This document shows positions 58,506 to 64,000 of a stretch of 64,000 nucleotides of DNA, piece by piece; the first letter of the stretch is position 1; each line of letters opens with the position of its first letter. Source of the stretch: Hymenobacter mellowenesis. GTDB taxonomy: Bacteria; Bacteroidota; Bacteroidia; Cytophagales; Hymenobacteraceae. A program made the position numbers and the translations under genes. Below the pieces are notes generated by a model. That model worked only from the letters and a program-made list of their open reading frames with translations. It was not told the DNA's origin and did no database searches. Where the stretch lies: the NCBI RefSeq assembly GCF_030581005.1, contig NZ_JAUQSX010000018.1:1-64000 (forward strand), written 5' to 3'.

Positions 58506-59732
58506 CTATTTCTGTATTGAAACCCGGTCACCGGCTTTCACCTGCAAAATGCCGGTGCGAATAACCGTGTCGCCCACGGCCAGACCTTTGGTAATTTGGA
58601 TAACCTTGTCCGAGCGCACGCCAATATTCACGGGTTGAACGGCGGCCTTGCCGTTTTTCACTGTGAACACCGTGTAGCCGCTGGCCACCGGCACCACGGC
58701 TTCGGTCGGAATCTGCAGGGCCTCGGCAGTTTCGCCTAGTTCCAGGTTCACCTTCACGAAACCGCCGGGGCGCAGCTCCATATTCTTATTAGCGTAAATA
58801 GCCCGCACCGGCAGCGTGCGCGACACGGGGTCAATCTGCGGGTTGATGGCGTAGACTTTGGCTTCTATTTTCTTGGTCGAAGCCTCATCGGTCACCTGCA
58901 CCGGGTCGCCCACGCGCACGGCCGAGGCAAAGCGGCTGGGCACGTTGAAGTCAATCTTCACCGGCGACACCCGCGAGAGCGTGGTGATGGCCGTGCCCGG
59001 CGACACATAGGCGCCCACCGAGGTGTTGCGTAGGCCCAGAATGCCATCGAACGGCGCCCGCACGTAGGCTTTTTGCAAGGTCACGCGCAGGGCGGCGAGG
59101 TCGGCCTGCGAGGTGAGCAGGGCGTTTTGCGACTGCTCATATTCCTGCCGGCTGATGTATTCCTTGGCCAGCAGCGTGCGCTGGCGCTGCTCCTGGTCGC
59201 GGTAGAGCTTGATGTTGTATTCCTGCTTCTGAAGCTGAGCCTGCACATCGGCCGCGTTGATGGTGAACAGCAGCTGGCCCTTGCGCACGGCCTTCCCTTC
59301 CTGAATGTTGAGGCTGGTGATTTTGCCTGAAATCTCGCTCTGGATGGTCACCGACTCGTCGGCCATCACTGAGCCTGTCGAGGCCACTTCGTCGGAGAGC
59401 TTGGTGGCGGCTACCACGTACACCTGCACGGGCACTTTGGCGCCGGGGCCGCCCGCGCCGCCAGGCCCACCTTTGCCGCCCTTGGCACCGCCGGCCGCGC
59501 CACCTTTACCACCTTTTTCGCCCGCGTTTGGGCTGGGGAAATACGTCATCTTGGCCCAGACCATGCCGCCGATAACCAAGGCTGCTATCAACCAGCCCAG
59601 CCAGCTGCGTTTACCTTTCGGCGGTGTTTCCGGAGTTGGGGCAGGAGCGGAGGGTGGCGCAGCAGTGGGGGCGGGAGTGGAAGTGGTATCCCAGTTTTTG
59701 GGCGGGGCAGTCGTTTGGTTTTCAGAAGACAT
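58506..59732 (-). CDS. RND efflux periplasmic adaptor (membrane fusion protein)
   Basis: A 408-residue adaptor linking pump and TolC channel. A Pro/Ala-rich cytoplasmic N-terminus, one membrane segment (WLGWLIAALVIGGMVWAKM) and a Gly/Lys-rich linker (GEKGGKGGAAGGAKGGKGG) precede the lipoyl half-motif (TIQSEISGKITSLNIQEGKA), a helical hairpin, and the beta-barrel domains (VRAPFDGILGLRNTSVGAYV). It starts the operon. The start at 59732 (MSSENQTT) is preferred over 59741. The Gly/Lys linker is unusually repetitive. Confidence 0.93.
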   Translation of the reverse strand: MSSENQTTAPPKNWDTTSTPAPTAAPPSAPAPTPETPPKGKRSWLGWLIAALVIGGMVWAKMTYFPSPNAGEKGGKGGAAGGAKGGKGGPGGAGGPGAKVPVQVYVVAATKLSDEVASTGSVMADESVTIQSEISGKITSLNIQEGKAVRKGQLLFTINAADVQAQLQKQEYNIKLYRDQEQRQRTLLAKEYISRQEYEQSQNALLTSQADLAALRVTLQKAYVRAPFDGILGLRNTSVGAYVSPGTAITTLSRVSPVKIDFNVPSRFASAVRVGDPVQVTDEASTKKIEAKVYAINPQIDPVSRTLPVRAIYANKNMELRPGGFVKVNLELGETAEALQIPTEAVVPVASGYTVFTVKNGKAAVQPVNIGVRSDKVIQITKGLAVGDTVIRTGILQVKAGDRVSIQK

Positions 59733-59914
59733 AGAAGGCAAGAACGCACAAGCGGCGGCGGATGTTCGGTAGCAAGCTCGGCGCTAGTGAAATACGGTAG
59801 CGGAGTGGCAGTGCCAGAACTAGCAATAGGGCAAAATTCGGGTGAAAAGTTGCTTCGCTGCCCATATAATAGACGTAGAAGGGCGCTACCCTGACCGAGA
59901 CTACCTTCGCCCCG

Positions 59915-60271
59915 ATGAAGCCGACCGCCCAAAACCCAACCGAACCGCGTAATTTTTTCCAGGACGTGCACGAGGTCGTGCGCCTCATTCCGCCCGGCCG
60001 CGTCACCACCTACGGCACTATTGCGCACTACCTGGGCGCCCGCCACGGCGCCCGCACCGTGGGCTACGCCATGATGGCCGCCCACACCGCCGAGCAGCCC
60101 GTGCCCGCCCAACGCGTGGTCAACCGCCTAGGGCACCTCACCGGGCGAATGCATTTCGCCACGCCCTTCGCCATGCAGGAAGCCCTCGAAGCCGAAGGCG
60201 TGCGCGTGGAGGAAGACCGGGTGGTCGATTTTCAGAAGCTGTTCTGGGACCCCAGCGTGGAGCTGGCTTGA
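59915..60271 (+). CDS. Alkyltransferase-like protein (MGMT/ATL family)
   Basis: A 118-residue protein with the C-terminal domain of O6-alkylguanine transferases. PPGRVTTYGTIAHYLGA and RTVGYAMMAAHT are the winged-helix and tyrosine-finger blocks. The active-site PCHR is replaced by PAQR at residues 64-67, so the acceptor Cys is absent and it is an ATL protein, expected to bind alkylated DNA and recruit nucleotide-excision repair. TACCTTCG at 59902-59909, one base from the -7 consensus, ends five bases before the ATG. Confidence 0.92.
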   Translation: MKPTAQNPTEPRNFFQDVHEVVRLIPPGRVTTYGTIAHYLGARHGARTVGYAMMAAHTAEQPVPAQRVVNRLGHLTGRMHFATPFAMQEALEAEGVRVEEDRVVDFQKLFWDPSVELA

Positions 60272-60292
60272 TAGTAGTGCTGCGTGGCGTTC

Positions 60293-61744
60293 CTACGGCT
60301 TGCCCCGCCGTTCCAGCGCGTCCACTTCGGCTTCGCCCTGGCGGGTGGGCATCCATTGCCAGGGGCTGGTGGCCGAGGCGCTGAGCAGCTTCACGTAGTT
60401 GGCGGTGGCGGTGCTGGGCACGGCCAGCGTGGCCGGCCCGCCCAAGGTGCCCATGCTCAGGCGCATGGGGCGGCCGAAGTGCGGCCAGGACAGCTCCAGG
60501 TACTCACCGGGGCGCAGCTGGCCTACTTCGTGGTCGTTGAGGAACACGCGCTGGACGGCATCGGGGGCGCTGGCCGGGCGGTATACGTACACAAAAGCCG
60601 TGTCTTTGCGCAAAGGCTGGCCGGGCGTGAGGAAGGGCGCCACCAGGCCGGTATGCAGGTCCAGCGAGTACACCATGGGCTGGCCGGTGTTATCGTTCAT
60701 GGTGCCGCCCAGGTGCCCAACCCCGATTAGGCTGCTTTCGAGCAACCGTTTATTGCGCTGGTTCACGGCCAGCATGTCAATCGGCGCCGCTCCGACGAAG
60801 GTGTAGCAGTCGGCCTGCCGGGTAAGGGGGCGGTAGAAGTTGAGCTGCCGCACGTAGGCTTGCCGCCCATCCGAGAAGCCCCACACTTCGTGCCCGGGCA
60901 CCCGGCTGCCGGCTGCGCTGCGGGCGTGCACCTTGAGCACCATGGTGCCCTTCCATTCGGAAGCGCTGCCCGCCGCCAGCGTGGCCGCGTGCAGGGTGTC
61001 GAGCTGCAGCCGGGTGAGGGTGTCGGGTTGGTTGGCCAGAAAATCATCGACTGTGAAGTATACGCCTCGGCGCGGCGCGGCCACCCGCGCAATGGCCGGG
61101 CGCACGGCCTGCGGCTGGTCGGTGGCCAGCTGGGCCAGGGTGCGAACCGGCCGTTTGGCCGCCGCGGCCCAGTCGACCACCGCGAGCTGGCGCAGGCAGT
61201 TGCCCAGCAGCGTGGCCAGGCGCACGGAGTGCTCAAAGTCCAGGCCCACGCCCGGGGCACTGACGCGGTCGGCCACGCGGCGCACAAAATGGTAGCCGTC
61301 GGGCTGCACAGCGTACACGTCGGCCATCAGGTCGGCCGACGACGTGCCGCCCCATTTTTTGCCGTCCACCAGTTCGCCCACCCGCAGCTGCCGCACGCAC
61401 AGCACCACGGCGTGGTCGGTGGCCTGCCGGGGGGCCTGCTGCTGCATCCAAGCCGTGAGCTCGGGCACCAGGCCCTGCTCAAAAAGCACGGCCCGCTGCT
61501 TGTTGCTGATGCCGTGGATGATAACCCCGATGGCGCTTTGGCCCGGCCGGGTGTCCAGCACCTGCGCCACGTACCAATCGCGCACGGGCAGGCGAATAGT
61601 CTGCTCCTTAAGGTCGAGGTAGTACGGCCGGGCGCGCGGGGCCGAGTGGTCGGTTTGGGCTATGGCCGGTGCCGCGGCTACCCAAGCCATCAGCGCCAGC
61701 CACAAGCATCGCTGCCGAATAAAATCAGGTAGTAGAAAGCGCAT
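60293..61744 (-). CDS. Secreted protein of unknown function, paralogue pair member 1
   Basis: A 483-residue exported protein (signal in CLWLALMAWVAAAPAIAQ). It shares with the neighbour at 61919-63367 the opening YYLDLKEQTIRLPVRDWYVA (neighbour: LYIDLKAEKLDVPAGPWQVT), then VLDTRPGQSAIG, the central HEVWGFSDGRQAYVRQLNFY and a C-terminal VYVYRPAS...VFLNDHEVGQLRPGEY block. That last block resembles the DUF2846 pattern (Arg-rich strand, then a 'vflnd...vg.l..G.y' segment), which is known in small lipoproteins. The rest is unrecognised. The two genes are tandem on one strand. Confidence 0.7.
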   Translation of the reverse strand: MRFLLPDFIRQRCLWLALMAWVAAAPAIAQTDHSAPRARPYYLDLKEQTIRLPVRDWYVAQVLDTRPGQSAIGVIIHGISNKQRAVLFEQGLVPELTAWMQQQAPRQATDHAVVLCVRQLRVGELVDGKKWGGTSSADLMADVYAVQPDGYHFVRRVADRVSAPGVGLDFEHSVRLATLLGNCLRQLAVVDWAAAAKRPVRTLAQLATDQPQAVRPAIARVAAPRRGVYFTVDDFLANQPDTLTRLQLDTLHAATLAAGSASEWKGTMVLKVHARSAAGSRVPGHEVWGFSDGRQAYVRQLNFYRPLTRQADCYTFVGAAPIDMLAVNQRNKRLLESSLIGVGHLGGTMNDNTGQPMVYSLDLHTGLVAPFLTPGQPLRKDTAFVYVYRPASAPDAVQRVFLNDHEVGQLRPGEYLELSWPHFGRPMRLSMGTLGGPATLAVPSTATANYVKLLSASATSPWQWMPTRQGEAEVDALERRGKP

Positions 61745-61790
61745 CGAAAAACTTGGGAAAGGGGAAGTTAATGGTAGAGAAGTTTAGGGA

Positions 61791-61901
61791 AAGAACCGTC
61801 ATGTCGAGCTTGCCGAGACATCTCGCGTGGGGTAGTAAATCCTGTCGATTGGATTGGTTCGGCGCGCGAGATGTCTCGGTAAGCTCGACATGACGGTTCT
61901 T
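61791..61901. repeat. REPIN-like palindrome, TGTC/GACA type
   Basis: The arms hold GTCA-TGTC-GAGCTTGCCGA-GACA-TCTCGCG and its complement with one change; outer AAGAACC/GGTTCTT pair too. It separates the two paralogous secreted-protein genes. Confidence 0.84.
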
Positions 61902-61918
61902 TCCTCGCCGAAAAAGAA

Positions 61919-63367
61919 TCACCTGCCCGCCTTGCTTAGTCGCTGAATGCGCCGCAACTCAAACTGGCCTTCCTTCACCGGCACCAGGCGGAAGGTGGGC
62001 GCGCTGCCATCTTCCGGCACCATGCATTCCAAATAGTTGGGCTGGCTGAAATCGGGCACGAACTGGTGGCAGCCTTTGGGCTCGCCCGCCACCTGCCCGC
62101 AGAGAGCAAGTTCCTGGCGGCGGTCGGTCCAGATTAACTTGGTCCACTGGCCGGCCTGCAGCATCAAAGGTTTCTGGCCGGTGATGCTGAGCGTGGCCGA
62201 CCGGTTTTTCGCCGACTCCACCCGGCGGTACACGTACACGCGCGCCGTGTCGGGCACCGTCTGGAAGCCGTCGGCGTCGGTGTGGCCGGCTTCGGGCATG
62301 GGCAGTACGCGGCCGCTGGCCAGGTGCAGCTCGTACGGAATCATGGTGCCGCCGCCTTGGGCGGCGCCGGCAATGGCCGCGCCTATCGCGCCACCGGCCA
62401 CGGCGGCCACGGCCATGTTGGTGGCCGCCTGCTCATCAAAAAGCGGTGGGCCAATGAAGGTGAAGTTGCGGCCATCGGCCGTGGGGAGCAGCTTGTAGAA
62501 GCGGCTTTTGTGCACAATCAGGGCTTCTCTGCCGTCGCTCAGGCCCCAGATGTCGTGGCGACTCACCGGCACGCGGGGGTTGCGGGCGTCGGTGCGCAGG
62601 TAGAACGCCTGCACCTCGTCGGTGCCGGCCCAGCGTTTGCCGGTGTGCGCGATGTGCTCAATGGCAAACGGGTACTTCGGCTCGCTCGGCGCGTTGTTCT
62701 GAAACTCCTGCAGGCTGCGGTAGAAGCCCCGCTGTGGCAGCGCCGCCAGCTGGATGGGAAAGCGCCGGCTGGTGGCCCCGCCCCGGCCGGCCAGGGCATC
62801 GGCGCGGGTCAGGACTTCGGCGTTGGGTGGGGCGGCGGGCAGGGCGGCCAGCTGGCGCAGGCCCTCCTGCAGCACCTGGGCCAGGTTGGTGGCGTGGTGC
62901 TTGGTCACCTCCAGGCCGGCGCGCCGGGTGGCGGCGCCCACGGGCAGCAGCACCCGAAACATGCTGTCGGGCAGCGGTTCCAGAAAATCGGCAATCAGCT
63001 CGGCCTCGGCGGCTTCGCTGCTGGCGCGCACGTCTTCGCTCAGGGCCAGGGCAAACACGCGCATGAGCACCGGACGGGCCTCGGCGCGCGCCGGCGCTTG
63101 CGTCTGGATGGCTTGCAGCAGCTCGGCGGCCATCGGCTGCGCGAAGTTGGCCGATACTACGTGGTTGTCGAGGCCCAGGCGCACGGGACCCAGGCGGCTA
63201 CGGTCGGCGCGCAGGTCCAGCACGCGCGTCACCTGCCAGGGGCCGGCGGGCACGTCCAGCTTTTCAGCTTTCAAATCGATGTAGAGGGGCATGGCCTGCG
63301 CGCGGCCGGAGCGGGGCGACCCGAACAGCCCGGCCAGCAAAAGGCAGAAAGGAAGGAAGCGAGACAT
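61919..63367 (-). CDS. Secreted protein of unknown function, paralogue pair member 2
   Basis: A 482-residue exported protein (signal MSRFLPFCLLLAGLFGSPRSGRA). It shares the layout of the neighbour: LYIDLKAEKLDVPAGPWQVT, VLDLRADRSRLGPVRLGLDN, the central RHDIWGLSDGREALIVHKSR and the DUF2846-like ARVYVYRRVESAKNRSATLS end. It adds a Gly/Ala-rich segment (VAAVAGGAIGAAIAGAAQGG) that could be a glycine zipper. TAGTTTTG at 63379-63372 is an exact -7 box ending four bases before the ATG, predicting a leaderless mRNA. Confidence 0.72.
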   Translation of the reverse strand: MSRFLPFCLLLAGLFGSPRSGRAQAMPLYIDLKAEKLDVPAGPWQVTRVLDLRADRSRLGPVRLGLDNHVVSANFAQPMAAELLQAIQTQAPARAEARPVLMRVFALALSEDVRASSEAAEAELIADFLEPLPDSMFRVLLPVGAATRRAGLEVTKHHATNLAQVLQEGLRQLAALPAAPPNAEVLTRADALAGRGGATSRRFPIQLAALPQRGFYRSLQEFQNNAPSEPKYPFAIEHIAHTGKRWAGTDEVQAFYLRTDARNPRVPVSRHDIWGLSDGREALIVHKSRFYKLLPTADGRNFTFIGPPLFDEQAATNMAVAAVAGGAIGAAIAGAAQGGGTMIPYELHLASGRVLPMPEAGHTDADGFQTVPDTARVYVYRRVESAKNRSATLSITGQKPLMLQAGQWTKLIWTDRRQELALCGQVAGEPKGCHQFVPDFSQPNYLECMVPEDGSAPTFRLVPVKEGQFELRRIQRLSKAGR

Positions 63368-63371
63368 GTGC

Positions 63372-63379
63372 CAAAACTA
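63372..63379 (-). promoter_or_regulatory. -7 box immediately before a start codon
   Basis: TAGTTTTG on the minus strand matches TAnnTTTG exactly and ends four bases before the ATG at 63367. Confidence 0.5.
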
Positions 63380-63506
63380 CAGCCTCCGGCCGACCCAAAA
63401 AAGGACCCGGTGGGCCCGGCCGGCGCTGGCTGCTAGGCTGAAGGACTTCCCGGAATTTCATGTAGCCGTAAAGTCCGGGCGCGCCGGCCGGGCCCGGGCC
63501 ATGCCG

Positions 63507-63514
63507 TATATTTG
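63507..63514 (+). promoter_or_regulatory. -7 box of the TonB-dependent receptor gene
   Basis: TATATTTG is an exact TAnnTTTG match, giving a leader of about 34 bases. No TTG at the expected distance. Confidence 0.45.
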
Positions 63515-63550
63515 TAGTCCCCGGAGCGTGCCGGGTTCCTTTTAGCAGGT

Positions 63551-64000
63551 ATGAAACACTTTATTACTGTCTTTTGCGCCGTGTTGCTTTCCATGCCGGC
63601 GCTGGCCCAGACCACGTTTTCCATCCGAGGGCGCGTGCTCGACAAGGTGACCGGCGAAACCCTGCCCGGGGCTACGGTGCAGGTATCTGGCAACGGCCAG
63701 AACACTGGCAGCGGCGCCGACGCCGAAGGCGGCTACAAAATCAGCGGCCTGCCGGCCGGCACCTACACCGTGCAGGCCAGCTTCATCGGCTACAAGCCCA
63801 ACACCCAAACCGTGAAGATTTCGACCCAGAGTGTGGTGGTCACCTTCACCCTCGGCTCCGACAACGCGAGCCTGGAGGAAGTGCAGGTGGTGGCCAGCCA
63901 GGCCCAAGAGCGTTCCACGCCGGTGGCTTTTTCGGCCGTGAACGAGGTGAAGCTGCGCGAAACCCTTTCGAACCGCGACCTGCCGATGATTCTCAACGAA
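63551..64000 (+). CDS. TonB-dependent receptor, N-terminal part (cut by the window end)
   Basis: The first 150 residues of a protein that continues beyond the window. Signal MKHFITVFCAVLLSMPALAQ is followed by a carboxypeptidase-like regulatory domain (about 22-100; IRGRVLDKVTGETLPGATVQ, GGYKISGLPAGTYTVQASFI) and the beginning of a receptor plug (LEEVQVVASQAQERSTPVAF, ETLSNRDLPMIL). This order is typical of Bacteroidota outer-membrane receptors for glycans, siderophores or other ligands. The SusC-like FXYDVXG region is not reached, so the subfamily is open. Confidence 0.88.
   Translation, partial: MKHFITVFCAVLLSMPALAQTTFSIRGRVLDKVTGETLPGATVQVSGNGQNTGSGADAEGGYKISGLPAGTYTVQASFIGYKPNTQTVKISTQSVVVTFTLGSDNASLEEVQVVASQAQERSTPVAFSAVNEVKLRETLSNRDLPMILNE

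Noticed and set aside
62282..63436. 384-codon open frame on the plus strand
   Set aside because: Antisense to a well-supported secreted-protein gene, with Gly/Ala/Gln-rich shadow composition.

Overview
The window looks like chromosomal DNA of a GC-rich Bacteroidota, most likely Hymenobacter or a close relative (Cytophagales, Hymenobacteraceae). Evidence: two secreted proteins with type IX secretion (T9SS) C-terminal sorting domains, a carboxypeptidase-like regulatory domain leading a TonB-dependent receptor, promoters of the Bacteroidota form (TAnnTTTG, sometimes with TTG about 20 bases upstream), and many palindromic repeats of the type that litter Hymenobacter genomes. The genus assignment is inference. 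No rRNA, CRISPR array, transposase, integrase, prophage or defence island was seen; it reads as core chromosome with lineage-specific small genes.

Layout. 0-7.3 kb: secreted unknown protein, divergent NAD(P)-binding reductase/HxlR regulator pair, group II truncated haemoglobin, a lone molybdopterin hydroxylase large subunit, a Spy-like protein and two paralogous repeat proteins. 7.5-13.5 kb: M28 peptidase, dienelactone hydrolase, cupin, Kazal lipoprotein, FemAB/GNAT-like protein, YtxH-CsbD and YtxH stress proteins. 13.8-22.3 kb: lysS, an unknown 362-residue protein, tail-specific protease, glycine-zipper stress protein, proline dehydrogenase. 22.4-27.0 kb: aromatic amino acid genes (DAHP synthase-chorismate mutase, aroB, aroA) around two lipoproteins. 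27-35.7 kb: metal-receptor binding protein, M42 peptidase/membrane protein/acyl-CoA carboxyltransferase operon, MarR operon, clpC, WbqC-like protein. 36-43.5 kb: LpxL-type acyltransferase, tsaC-like gene, mltG, thioesterase, YihY, two tRNA-Ser genes, zinc-dependent phospholipase C-like protein. 43.6-52.7 kb: giant T9SS protein, eutB-cupin-eutC, T9SS Spy-like protein. 52.9-59.7 kb: RND efflux operon (adaptor, pump, TolC) with an RhtA-like exporter coupled at its end. 59.9-64 kb: alkyltransferase-like protein, a pair of related secreted proteins of about 480 residues, and the start of a TonB-dependent receptor.

The strongest unexplained structure is the intergenic palindromes. Eleven paired inverted copies and three lone halves belong to one superfamily. 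Each arm is itself a small REP-like hairpin whose closing base pairs covary between copies (TGCT/AGCA, TGTC/GACA, TCCT/AGGA) around a conserved GAG...CGA. This is the expected form of REPIN-type elements mobilised in trans by a RAYT transposase, which is not in the window. At least five further inverted-repeat families sit in other gaps. A second theme is promoter position: several genes have a TAnnTTTG box ending only 4-5 bases before the ATG, implying leaderless transcripts. Coordinates are from reading the sequence; functions are from remembered family motifs, not from searches.
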